Translations under genes and position numbers: made by a program | Assembly: GCA_016931695.1 (NCBI GenBank) | Contig: JAFGEI010000158.1 | Span: forward strand, 1 to 64,000 | Reading direction: 5' to 3' | From: Anaerolineae bacterium | Lineage (GTDB): Bacteria > Chloroflexota > Anaerolineae > B4-G1 > DUEL01 | DNA length: 64,000 bases | In this document: positions 46,141 to 55,509 of the stretch, piece after piece | Numbering within the stretch: the stretch's first letter is position 1 | Layout of the letters: each line of letters begins with the position of its first letter | Notes under the pieces: generated by a model | Databases searched by the model: none | What the model was told of the DNA's origin: nothing | Seen by the model: only the letters and a program-made list of their open reading frames with translations

Positions 46141-48399
46141 CTAGAAAACATCCTCCCGCATCTCTAGCACCGGCAGGCCAAACCTCTCCGTCGTGGGTGG
46201 GCGCCAGCGGCACTCGCCCCGATGTGCCTTGTAAGGTAAAACGACGTGGAAGACACTGCCCGGGCATCGCTCCTCATCATACCCTTCACTCTCCACCCAG
46301 ATGCAGCCGCCGTGCCCCTCGATCACCCCGCGGGCAATCGGCAGTCCCAACCCCGGCCCGGCCCCCTTAAACTTGTACTCGCCCGTCGAGTGCAGACTGA
46401 CGCTCCCAACCCGGTAGAACTTTTCAAAGATCAACTCCAGATCAGACTTGCTAATCCCAATGCCAGTATCCGATATCTCAACCTTAAAATGCTCCTCGTC
46501 CAGCGGGTGTGCCTCAACGGTGATCTGCCCTCCATCGGGTGTAAACTTGATCGCGTTAGAAAGAATGTTGCTAAAAGCTTGAAAGAGGCGCTGCGAGTCG
46601 GCGTAAATCGGCCGGATATCGTCCATGCCGACAACCCGCAGGTTGAGGCCGCGCTCCTGAAAAGCGTGGCTCCAAGCCTCGACGGCCATCCGCATCGTCG
46701 AAGCAAGGGTAGTTGGTACAAACTGCAAGCTCAGCCCCTCGGTATCGATCCGCGAAGAGTCGAGCATCGCGTTGATGATTCCCTCCAGGCGGCGGACGGG
46801 ACCAGAGATGTTCCCGGCGATGCGCAGCACCTGCTCGGGAGCCAAGGCCCCGGCGGCGCTGAGCTCGGTCAAGATGTCAATGTAACCACGCACCTGGGTC
46901 AGGGGAGTGCGCAACTCGTGGGAAGCGATGGAGAGAAAGTCGGTCTTGGCCTTGTCCAGCCGCTCCAGCCGCTCATAGGCAGTGCGCAGGTTCTCGTTGA
47001 GCTCGGTGACGTGGGCGTTCAAAGCCCGCAGGCCCTCGAACAGGCTGGCGTTCTGCAGCGCCACCCCGGTCTGATGTCCCAACGTGGTGAGAAACTCGAC
47101 CGCCTGAATGCTGTATGGCTCCCCCGTCCCCTGCGGGCCGAGGGCCAGCAGGCCAGTCAGTTCGCCCTGGGAGCGAATGGGCAAATAGATCTCCATTTCC
47201 AAAGAGCGCAGCCAGTCCCGCTCCTTCTTCGCCGCCTCCCGCAACACAGGGTGGTGCTCCACCTCGTACTGGAAGAGCGGTTCGTTTTCGCGGATACGTG
47301 CCAGGATCGGGCTGATCGGTTCGAGCTCAAAAGGCTCCTCGGTCACCTCGCCCAGACCCCGTACCGGCTGCATCTCCAACCCCCCACGCTCGGTCACTGT
47401 CGTCACCAGCAGGGCACCCCGCCGCACGTCCAACACTTCGACCACTGTCTTGACCGCCATCTCGGCCAGTTGCTCCAGGTCGAGAATGGTGCCGATGGTC
47501 TGGCTATAATCGCGCAGCGCTTGAGTCGGGTCGAAACCGACCCCTTCCAGCAACCGGTCGACGAGCCGCTGCAAAAGGCGATATACCGGCAAGTAGATCA
47601 AGGCCGCCAGCACCGTCAACACGACGACCAGCACAGTGCTGGAAAAGGGCAGGCGGTTGGTGAGCATCTCTGCCCCGAACACCACGCCCAGGAGCAGGCC
47701 GGCGCTCACGATAAAGAGCAGGGCGAAACGCAACACGGAACGCAGCATTGCCTTGACGTTGGGCAACCAATAACTGGTCGTCCCGCGCACGAGGGCGACG
47801 AGCCCCGGAAGATGCAAGAGCAACCCCAAAATGCGCAGCGGCCCGGCCGGCAAAAGCGTCATTGCCTGCCCCCCACTCAGGGAGACCGCGGCAGCCATCC
47901 AGTAGAGCGCCCGGTTGCGATGGAGCGCCAGGCGGCTGCGGAAGAGGGAAATGGAAACAAGCACCACCAGGGCCAAGGTCAGAACGGCCCATCCCCCCTC
48001 GATGACCTGGTACAGCGGAAAGTCGGGATCAGGAGCGACGATCCAATAGATCGTCGCGGCAGTTGCCAGCCCTGCCCACCCCCCACCGACGCCAGCAATG
48101 ATCGGCAAGTGGGGGATTTCCAGCAGGACAGAGGCCAGTACTAGCTGGAGTACAACCAGGATGGTCACCAAAGCAGGGATAAGCTGGTTGGCCGGATCTG
48201 TCACCAGGGGAATAAAAACAGTTTGGAGGTCAGCCAACGTCACGGCAGTGATCCAAAGCACGCTGAAACCCAGGTAGAGCAGCGCCAGCTTTAACCCCCT
48301 ATCCTTGTCAGGTCGCCCCATAAAGAACAGGAAAAGGATCGAATGGAGCAGCCCAACAATGATCCCGATTATCGAGGTGAAGGGCCACAGGTCTGCCAT
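46141..48399 (-). CDS. Membrane GAF-domain sensor histidine kinase
   Basis: Multi-TM N-terminus; GAF; FLSIASHELRTPLTQVRGYI; ISDTGIGIS; GPGLGLPIARGVIEGHGG. Confidence 0.94.
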   Translation of the reverse strand: MADLWPFTSIIGIIVGLLHSILFLFFMGRPDKDRGLKLALLYLGFSVLWITAVTLADLQTVFIPLVTDPANQLIPALVTILVVLQLVLASVLLEIPHLPIIAGVGGGWAGLATAATIYWIVAPDPDFPLYQVIEGGWAVLTLALVVLVSISLFRSRLALHRNRALYWMAAAVSLSGGQAMTLLPAGPLRILGLLLHLPGLVALVRGTTSYWLPNVKAMLRSVLRFALLFIVSAGLLLGVVFGAEMLTNRLPFSSTVLVVVLTVLAALIYLPVYRLLQRLVDRLLEGVGFDPTQALRDYSQTIGTILDLEQLAEMAVKTVVEVLDVRRGALLVTTVTERGGLEMQPVRGLGEVTEEPFELEPISPILARIRENEPLFQYEVEHHPVLREAAKKERDWLRSLEMEIYLPIRSQGELTGLLALGPQGTGEPYSIQAVEFLTTLGHQTGVALQNASLFEGLRALNAHVTELNENLRTAYERLERLDKAKTDFLSIASHELRTPLTQVRGYIDILTELSAAGALAPEQVLRIAGNISGPVRRLEGIINAMLDSSRIDTEGLSLQFVPTTLASTMRMAVEAWSHAFQERGLNLRVVGMDDIRPIYADSQRLFQAFSNILSNAIKFTPDGGQITVEAHPLDEEHFKVEISDTGIGISKSDLELIFEKFYRVGSVSLHSTGEYKFKGAGPGLGLPIARGVIEGHGGCIWVESEGYDEERCPGSVFHVVLPYKAHRGECRWRPPTTERFGLPVLEMREDVF

Positions 48400-48499
48400 G
48401 CGTTTCCTCCAAAGAACAGTGTCAGTGCCAGGTCCAGCACAAAGGCAAGGGGGCTAGTACACGCAGGCGAAAATACCCCGCCGGTTCCATGCCTGCCCT

Positions 48500-48551
48500 G
48501 GATTCCCGCGCCTGTCCCCGCGGATCCCCGCGCGGGGATTTGCGGGAATCC
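48500..48551. repeat. Nested inverted repeats (REP/BIME-like palindromic unit)
   Basis: GGATTCCCGC / GCGGGAATCC enclosing the 16-bp palindrome ATCCCCGCGCGGGGAT (48524-48539). Confidence 0.75.
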
Positions 48552-48650
48552 GGGCCACAGGCCTCGGTAAGCGGCCAAGTCGGCGTTTCCGACGGGGATA
48601 TGACGATCCCCTCCGAGCAAGAACTGGCGGTTCATTTCGGCCGCGATGCA

Positions 48651-49502
48651 CTAGTCGTAGGTATAAAAGCCCCGCCCCGTCTTGCGGCCCAGGTATCCAG
48701 CAGCGACCATGCGCTTGAGCAGGGGGCAGGGGCGGTACTTGTCGTCGCCCAGGCCATCCTGGAGGACTTTCATAACGTTGAGCACGATATCCAGGCCGAT
48801 CAAGTCGGCCAGCGCCAACGGCCCCATCGGGTGGTTCATCCCCAACTTGAGCACCGTATCGATGGCTTCTGCGGTACCGACCCCTTCCATCAGGGCATAG
48901 ATCGCCTCGTTAATCATCGGGCAAAGAATGCGATTCGAGATAAAGCCGGGATAGTCCTGGGCCTCCACCGGGGTCTTGTCGAGCTTTTCCGTCAGCGCAA
49001 CGACGGCTGCAGTCGTCTCGTCGGAGGTCGCAATACCCCGAATGACCTCGACCAGCTTCATCAGCGGCACCGGGTTCATGAAATGCATGCCGATCACCTT
49101 GTCAGGGCGACCCGTCTTGGCGCCCAACTCGGTCAGCGAGATCGACGAGGTGTTGCTGGCCAGGATGACCTCGGGCCGGGTCAACTCGTCCAATTCCTGA
49201 AAGACTTGCTGCTTGACGTCCAGCCGCTCGACGACAGCTTCGATCACCAGGTCCGCCTCGGCGGCGGCCTCCAACTCGCTACTGGTGGTGATGTTGGTCA
49301 ACGCCGCCTGCCGCTGCGCGTCCGAGATGCGCCCCTTGCCGTGCAGCTTTTCCACCGACTTGCCGATGGAAGCGATGGCCCGCTCCAGCTGTCCGGGCAT
49401 GACGTCGACGAGAATCACCTTGTAGTCATAGGTCGCGCAAACCTGGGCAATACCATTGCCCATCGTGCCAGCGCCGATCACGGCAATATGTTCAATGTTC
49501 AT
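48651..49502 (-). CDS. 3-hydroxybutyryl-CoA dehydrogenase family protein
   Basis: [51 protein letters not shown]. Confidence 0.95.
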   Translation of the reverse strand: MNIEHIAVIGAGTMGNGIAQVCATYDYKVILVDVMPGQLERAIASIGKSVEKLHGKGRISDAQRQAALTNITTSSELEAAAEADLVIEAVVERLDVKQQVFQELDELTRPEVILASNTSSISLTELGAKTGRPDKVIGMHFMNPVPLMKLVEVIRGIATSDETTAAVVALTEKLDKTPVEAQDYPGFISNRILCPMINEAIYALMEGVGTAEAIDTVLKLGMNHPMGPLALADLIGLDIVLNVMKVLQDGLGDDKYRPCPLLKRMVAAGYLGRKTGRGFYTYD

Positions 49503-49532
49503 CACAATTCTCCTTCGCAAGAATCGCGCCAG

Positions 49533-50726
49533 CTACTCCAACTCGATCGACATTGCAACCGCTTCCCCACCTCCCAGGCAGAGAGCAGCGAGGCCGCGAG
49601 ACAACCCGCGATGGCGCAGGGCATAGATCAGCGTGACCAGCACGCGGGCGCCAGAACAGCCGATGGGGTGCCCCAGGGCAATTGCCCCGCCGTTCACGTT
49701 GACCTTTTCCCACGGCAGGCCCAGCTCCCACCCATCCGCAAGAGTTTGCACCGCAAAGGCCTCATTGACCTCGAACAAGTCATAGTCGTCGACCGTGGTT
49801 CCGGTCCTGGCCCACAAATCGCGCACGGCGAAAATCGGGGCGGTAAAGATGCGGATCGGTTCCACCGCGGCCTGGGAATAGGCGACGACGCGGGCCAGGG
49901 GCTGGACGCCCAGCTCTTCCGCCTTGGCGCGGCTCATCACCACCGTCGCGGCCGCGCCATCGGTGATGCCGGGGGCATTGCCCGCCGTAACGATGCCCTG
50001 GGGATCGAACACTGGCTTGAGGCGCGCCAGGGCTTCCATCGACGTATCGCGCCGCGGGACTTCGTCGGTGTCAAAGATGATGGGCGGTTTCTTCCGCTGC
50101 GGCAACTCGACCGGCACGATCTCGTCCTTGAACCGCCCTTCGTCAATCGCGGCAATCGCCTTCATGTGGCTGTTGTAGGCGTACTCGTCCGCCTGCGGGC
50201 GCGTCACGCCATACTCGCGCGCGATCCACTCCGCCGAATTGCCCATGTGGTGATTCTCAAAGGCGCACCACAGGCCATCGTGGACCATAGCGTCGACCAG
50301 CTCATCATCGCCCAGGCGATAGCCAAAACGGGCCTTTTTGAGCAGGTAGGGACCATTATCCATGCTTTCCATACCGCCAGCGACAAAAATGTCGCCATCG
50401 CCCGCGGCGACCATCGCCGCAGCCAGCATGACCGTCTTGAGACCCGAACCACAAATCTTGTTGACCGTCGTCGCGCAGATCGTCGCTGGAACACCGGACT
50501 TGATCGACGCCTGCCGGGCCGGCGCCTGCCCCTGTCCCGCAAGGACCACGTTCCCCATCAACACTTCATCAATTGTAACCGGGTCGATACCGGCCCGCTC
50601 CACGGCAGCGCGGATCGCCACGCTGCCCAGATCAGAAGCGGATAAAGGGGCCAGGGTACCGCCGAACTTGCCGACCGGGGTGCGAACAGCAGAGACAATG
50701 ACCGCTTCACGAGGGTTGTTGGACAT
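49533..50726 (-). CDS. Acetyl-CoA C-acyltransferase (thiolase)
   Basis: VIVSAVRTPVGKFGG, NKICGSGLKTVMLA, NVNGGAIALGHPIGCSGARVLVTL. Confidence 0.96.
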   Translation of the reverse strand: MSNNPREAVIVSAVRTPVGKFGGTLAPLSASDLGSVAIRAAVERAGIDPVTIDEVLMGNVVLAGQGQAPARQASIKSGVPATICATTVNKICGSGLKTVMLAAAMVAAGDGDIFVAGGMESMDNGPYLLKKARFGYRLGDDELVDAMVHDGLWCAFENHHMGNSAEWIAREYGVTRPQADEYAYNSHMKAIAAIDEGRFKDEIVPVELPQRKKPPIIFDTDEVPRRDTSMEALARLKPVFDPQGIVTAGNAPGITDGAAATVVMSRAKAEELGVQPLARVVAYSQAAVEPIRIFTAPIFAVRDLWARTGTTVDDYDLFEVNEAFAVQTLADGWELGLPWEKVNVNGGAIALGHPIGCSGARVLVTLIYALRHRGLSRGLAALCLGGGEAVAMSIELE

Positions 50727-50897
50727 GTTATCTTCTCCTATTTGATATCGAGTCAGGAATTTTGAGCTGCGCAACCTTGCAGGAGAGCCCCATATGACCT
50801 TCCCTCTCCGGCGCAGGAGAGCATCCAGACAGATGGCCTGAACCGTTACGATTGTACACCGAATTGCTGTTCGTGGCAATCGTTTATCGATTGCCGC

Positions 50898-51866
50898 TCA
50901 CCCGCTGCCCATAAAACGCGTCGCTCGCGAGGGACGGTCAAAGTAGCCGTCAAAAAAGCCCATCCACTGGGGTGGAATCAAGCGGCGATCCCCGGCCAGA
51001 ACATCTCGCAACGTGATCGCCACTGACTTGAACAAGAGATAGCTGAGGGCACAAATCGGGAACGGGCCGTGCGGGTGGCGGCGGTAAAACTGGGCTCGGC
51101 CCCAGGCCTCGGTATAGCGCGCGCCCGGTCGCTGCCGGCGAGCACTCGCCGAAACCTTGTGCCACATCTGCGCCTGGGGTGCACAGTAGATGTCAAAACC
51201 TGCCTGGCGAGCACGGCGGCAGAAATCGGCGTCTTCAAAGTAGAAAAAGTAGCGCGTATCGAACAAGCCGATCGCTTCCAAGACCGGGCGGCGAACCAGC
51301 ATGCCGCACCCGGTCACGTAATCGACGCGAAAGGGCCTGGAGCCAGCAGAGCGCAGCACGCGGTCGGGAACGCGAAGGGGGGTCGGTAGCCAGCGGTACT
51401 CCCGGTCGGCAAAGCGCCAGACGCGCTCGGGGGCGTCAAAGTAATAGATCACCGGCCCCACGATCCCCACCCGGGCCGAAGAGGCCGCCGCCGCCAGGCA
51501 ACGAATCATCTCCCGATCGACGACCGTGTCATTGTTCAGCAACAATACCGAGCCGGCCCCCGCCGCCAACGCATGCGCGATGCCGACATTGACCCCGCCG
51601 GCAAAGCCGAGGTTCTTGCCCGTTTCGATGACTGCAACGTCAGCACCAAAACGGGCCTGAAACTGCTCTAACGAGTTGTCGGTAGAACCGTTGTCGACCA
51701 GCAGAATTTCGACCCCCGGCAGGCGGGCCGCCTGCACCGACTCGATGCAATAAACCGTATCCTGCGGCAGGTTCCAGTTCAAGACCACGACGTAGAGCGG
51801 GAACAAGCCCGTCATCGGCAAGCTGTTGCCATCTTGGTCCCAGACAGCCCGGCAGGAATCACTCAT
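50898..51866 (-). CDS. GT2-family glycosyltransferase (start uncertain; possible start 51815)
   Basis: VVVLNWNLPQDTVYCIES, LLVDNGSTDNS, GFAGGVNVGIAHALA, FFYFEDADFCRRARQAGF. Confidence 0.92.
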   Translation of the reverse strand: MSDSCRAVWDQDGNSLPMTGLFPLYVVVLNWNLPQDTVYCIESVQAARLPGVEILLVDNGSTDNSLEQFQARFGADVAVIETGKNLGFAGGVNVGIAHALAAGAGSVLLLNNDTVVDREMIRCLAAAASSARVGIVGPVIYYFDAPERVWRFADREYRWLPTPLRVPDRVLRSAGSRPFRVDYVTGCGMLVRRPVLEAIGLFDTRYFFYFEDADFCRRARQAGFDIYCAPQAQMWHKVSASARRQRPGARYTEAWGRAQFYRRHPHGPFPICALSYLLFKSVAITLRDVLAGDRRLIPPQWMGFFDGYFDRPSRATRFMGSG

Positions 51867-53481
51867 GCGGCGCAACCGTCTCACCGCCATGCTGCGACGC
51901 CTCGCGGATAAAGGCACAAAAAAGCGGATGAGGACGGGTGGGCCGGGAGCGAAACTCGGGATGGAACTGGCTGCCCACCATGAAGGGGTGGTCTGACACC
52001 TCGGCAATCTCGATCAATCGGTCGTCGGGAGAGAGGCCGCTAAAGACCAGGCCGGCCTCCTGCAGCAGGCCGCGAAAGCTGTTGTTGACCTCAAACCGGT
52101 GACGGTGCCGTTCCCAAACCGAATCGACGCCATAGGCCCGAGCAGCGCGGGTGCCAGGCACCAGGCGGCACTCGCATTTGCCCAGGCGCATCGTCCCGCC
52201 CTTGTCAACCACCCGGTGCTGTTCCGGCATCAAGTCGATGACGGGGTATGGCGTACGCGGGTCAAACTCGGTGCTGTTGGGGGTCTCGACGCCCAGAGAA
52301 CGGCGCGCCGCTTCGATCACGATCACCTGCATCCCCAGGCAAAGTCCCAGGTAAGGCTTCCGGCGATCCCACGCCCAACGGGCGGCGGCAACCTTGCCCT
52401 CGATCCCGCGGTAGCCAAACCCGCCGGGCACAACCACCCCCGCCACCTGTTCCAGCTCCCCCCAACCACGGTTCTTTTCCAAATCTTCCGAGTTGACCCA
52501 GCGGACATCGACGTCATAGCCGAGAGAAAGGGCGGCGTGCAGCAGCGCCTCGCGCACGCTCATGTAGGCGTCGTGCAGCTGGACGTACTTGCCAATGATC
52601 GCAATGGGCAAGCGGGGTTTTGACTGGCGGAGGTTCTGCACCATCTGCTCCCATTCCGCCAGGTCAGGAGGAGCCGCTTCCAACCCCAGCCGCTCGACGA
52701 TCAACTTGCCCAGTCCGGCCTCTTCCAACAGCAGCGGCACTTGATAGAGAATCGGCGCCGTGACCAGGGGCACGACCGCCGGCGGGTCAACGTCACAAAA
52801 GAGGGCAATCTTGTCCTTAATTGCCTGGGCCACCGGGTGATCGGAGCGGGGCACGATCACGTCGGGTTGGATGCCGATGGAACGCAACTCGCGCACGCTG
52901 TGCTGGGTCGGCTTGGTCTTGAGCTCCCCGGTCGCACCGATGTGAGGAAGAAAAGTGAGGTGAACAAAAAACGTATTGTCACGCCCTACGTCCCGCCGCA
53001 TCTGGCGCAGCGCTTCTAAAAATGGCAGCCCCTCGATATCGCCGACCGTTCCACCGACCTCGACGATCACTACATCGACGTCCAGTTTCTCGCCGACGAG
53101 AATGACCCGCCGCTTGATCTCGTCGGTGATGTGCGGGATCACCTGGATCGTCCGGCCCAGATAATCGCCGTGTCGCTCCCGTTCGATCACCGCCGCATAG
53201 ACCTGCCCGCTGGTCACGTTACTGTCCCGAGTCAGGCTCTCGTCGATGAACCGTTCATAATGACCCAGGTCCAGGTCAGTCTCGGCGCCGTCGTCGGTGA
53301 CAAACACCTCGCCATGTTGGTAGGGCGACATAGTGCCCGGATCGACGTTGAGGTAGGGGTCCAGCTTTTGAATCGTCACGCGCAAACCACGCGCCTTTAA
53401 CACCCGCCCAATTGCGGCCGCCGTAACCCCCTTCCCCACACTGCTGAGCACACCACCGGTACAAAAAATATACTTGGGCAT
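51859..53481 (-). CDS. pyrG: CTP synthase
   Basis: MPKYIFCTGGVLSSVGKG, KLDPYLNVDPGTMSPYQHGEVFVTDDGAETDLDLGHYERF, GLCLGMQ. Confidence 0.98.
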   Translation of the reverse strand: MPKYIFCTGGVLSSVGKGVTAAAIGRVLKARGLRVTIQKLDPYLNVDPGTMSPYQHGEVFVTDDGAETDLDLGHYERFIDESLTRDSNVTSGQVYAAVIERERHGDYLGRTIQVIPHITDEIKRRVILVGEKLDVDVVIVEVGGTVGDIEGLPFLEALRQMRRDVGRDNTFFVHLTFLPHIGATGELKTKPTQHSVRELRSIGIQPDVIVPRSDHPVAQAIKDKIALFCDVDPPAVVPLVTAPILYQVPLLLEEAGLGKLIVERLGLEAAPPDLAEWEQMVQNLRQSKPRLPIAIIGKYVQLHDAYMSVREALLHAALSLGYDVDVRWVNSEDLEKNRGWGELEQVAGVVVPGGFGYRGIEGKVAAARWAWDRRKPYLGLCLGMQVIVIEAARRSLGVETPNSTEFDPRTPYPVIDLMPEQHRVVDKGGTMRLGKCECRLVPGTRAARAYGVDSVWERHRHRFEVNNSFRGLLQEAGLVFSGLSPDDRLIEIAEVSDHPFMVGSQFHPEFRSRPTRPHPLFCAFIREASQHGGETVAPHE

Positions 53482-53501
53482 CTGGCTACTCCGGAAAGCA
53501 A

Positions 53502-53537
53502 AGTGGGGTGGGCTGCCGGAGGGCAACCCTCCCCACT
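53502..53537 (-). terminator. Hairpin between roadblock gene and pyrG
   Basis: AGTGGGG-t-GGG ... CCC-t-CCCCACT; minus strand followed by TTTGCTTT. Confidence 0.5.
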
Positions 53538-53582
53538 CGAATGGACGCTGACTCCCCGCCAGGAGGTATTTCCCACCTCACA

Positions 53583-53954
53583 CTACAGAATTTGCTCGAG
53601 ATCCTCCGCGGCGCGGCGCATTTCCAGAAAAACGAGGCCCAGCTTGGCGCCGGGACGAGCCATCACGGTGAGCACCGCCTCCTCGCCAACAGAAGTCAGG
53701 ACAATATAGCCGTTCGAGCCCTTGATATAGACCTGCTCCAGCGACTGGCGCCTCAGCTCACTGGCAATCCGTTCGCCCAGGGAAAGCATCGCCGCCGACA
53801 TTGCCGATACCCGGTCCTCCTCCACCCCGGAGGGGAGCGAGGAAGCAATGATCAGCCCGTCCACACTGACAATTGCCGACGCTTCTACATCAGGGGCGCT
53901 GGCCTGAAGATTCCGTAGCCGATCTACCATCAACTCTGTGCGCGATTTGGCCAT
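53583..53954 (-). CDS. Roadblock/LC7 domain protein
   Basis: EASAIVSVDGLIIASSLPSGVEEDRVSAMSAAMLSLGERIA. Confidence 0.92.
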   Translation of the reverse strand: MAKSRTELMVDRLRNLQASAPDVEASAIVSVDGLIIASSLPSGVEEDRVSAMSAAMLSLGERIASELRRQSLEQVYIKGSNGYIVLTSVGEEAVLTVMARPGAKLGLVFLEMRRAAEDLEQIL

Positions 53955-54044
53955 CCCAATCTCCTCCATGTCGCAAGCAATTGCTTGACAAGGATTGACT
54001 ATACCACGGCCTACGAGGAGTGTCAAATCCCAAGAGAGGCGGCG

Positions 54045-55292
54045 CTATACCATCCCCAGCTCTTTCTTGAGGGCGATTCCCAAGCGCCGAGTCCCCTCGA
54101 CGATGGCCTCCGGGGGGCAGAAAGAGAAATTGAGCCGCATGGCGTCAAACCCGCCGTCTGCGTTCGGATAGAAACTGCTGCCCGGCACGTAGGCCACCTT
54201 TTCTACCAGGGCTTTTTGCAAAAAGTCGGTGGTATTGATCACCTCGGGCACCTGGGCCCACAGAAAAAGTCCGCCCAGCGGATGGGTCCAACGACACTGT
54301 TCCACGGGCCAGAACTCTTCCATCGCATCAAGCATGATATCGCGCCGCTCTCGATATACCTGGCGCAGTCGCTCGACGTGAGGGCGCAGAAAACCGCGCT
54401 GGCAGATATCGTTGGCGACGTACTGCACAAAAGTGCCCGTATGCAGGTCCGCTCCCTGCTTGGCCATCACGATCCGCCGCATCAAGGCCTCAGGGCACAC
54501 GATCCACCCCAACCGCAGGCCAGGAGTCAGGGTCTTGGAAAAGGTGCTCAGATAGATCGTGCGTTCGGGAGCAAAAGTACAGATCGGGGGAATATCCTCC
54601 CCCTCGAAGCGCAACTGACCGTACGGGTCGTCCTCGATGATCGGAAGGTTCAATCTCCCCGTAACCTCGACCAGTTTTTTCCGCCGCTCCAACGAGAGGG
54701 TCGTGCCGGCGGGGTTGTGAAAATTGGGCAGGACGTAAATGAACTTGGGCGGGCGCTTTGAATCCTCGAGGACTTTTTCATAGGCGTGCTCGATCTCGTC
54801 CACGACCATCCCACCGTCATCCAGGTTGACGGTGTGGTAGCGAGCGCCGTACGAATTCCAGGCCTGAATCGCCCCCAGGTAAGTCGGGCGGCTGGTGATG
54901 ACGTAATCTCCCTCGTTGATCAGAATCTTGCCAATCAAGTCCAGCGCTTGCTGAGAACCGCTGGTGAGAAGGACGTTCTCGGGAACGGCAGGAATGCCAT
55001 ACTTGTGCATCGTTCGGGCCAGGAACTCGCGCAGCGGGCGGTACCCTTCGGTTGGACTGTACTGCAGCGCCACCGTACCCTCAGATTGCACAACGTAACG
55101 GCAGGCCTCCTCGACTTCCCGCAAAGGGAAAAACTCGGGGGCGGGGAGCCCGCCGGCAAAAGAGATAATATCCGGCTGCTGAGTCAACTTGAGCAGCTCG
55201 CGAATGGTCGAGCTTTTCATCTGCTCGGTGCGGTTTGCCAGATAGGGGCCCCAATCAATTTTGGGGACCTCCCGTGTCAGGTCGAGATTCAT
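54045..55292 (-). CDS. PLP-dependent aminotransferase (MocR/LysN-like, class I)
   Basis: ISFAGGLPAPEFFP, LLTSGSQQALDLIGK, PNFHNPAGTTLS, STFSKTLTPGLRLGW. Confidence 0.95.
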   Translation of the reverse strand: MNLDLTREVPKIDWGPYLANRTEQMKSSTIRELLKLTQQPDIISFAGGLPAPEFFPLREVEEACRYVVQSEGTVALQYSPTEGYRPLREFLARTMHKYGIPAVPENVLLTSGSQQALDLIGKILINEGDYVITSRPTYLGAIQAWNSYGARYHTVNLDDGGMVVDEIEHAYEKVLEDSKRPPKFIYVLPNFHNPAGTTLSLERRKKLVEVTGRLNLPIIEDDPYGQLRFEGEDIPPICTFAPERTIYLSTFSKTLTPGLRLGWIVCPEALMRRIVMAKQGADLHTGTFVQYVANDICQRGFLRPHVERLRQVYRERRDIMLDAMEEFWPVEQCRWTHPLGGLFLWAQVPEVINTTDFLQKALVEKVAYVPGSSFYPNADGGFDAMRLNFSFCPPEAIVEGTRRLGIALKKELGMV

Positions 55293-55509
55293 CACAAATA
55301 CCTCCTTGGTTATCGTCTTGCAACGCTTGCTCGCCCAATACGTTGCCGGTATTGTAGCACCGAAACATGTAGGGGTCAAACCCCAGCCGGGATTTGGGTA
55401 CGCTCGAGTTTGGGAAATCCCCATCCAAGGCGGATTTGCCAACTGGCGAGAAGTACGTACAATTGACAGCAAGTTGCCAAGTCTCTCCCATAGTGTGCCG
55501 AGGAAAAGC

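Noticed and set aside
48369-48635. 88-aa minus-strand ORF in the hairpin-rich spacer
   Set aside because: Overlaps palindromic sequence and the HK 5' end; no SD or recognisable domain.
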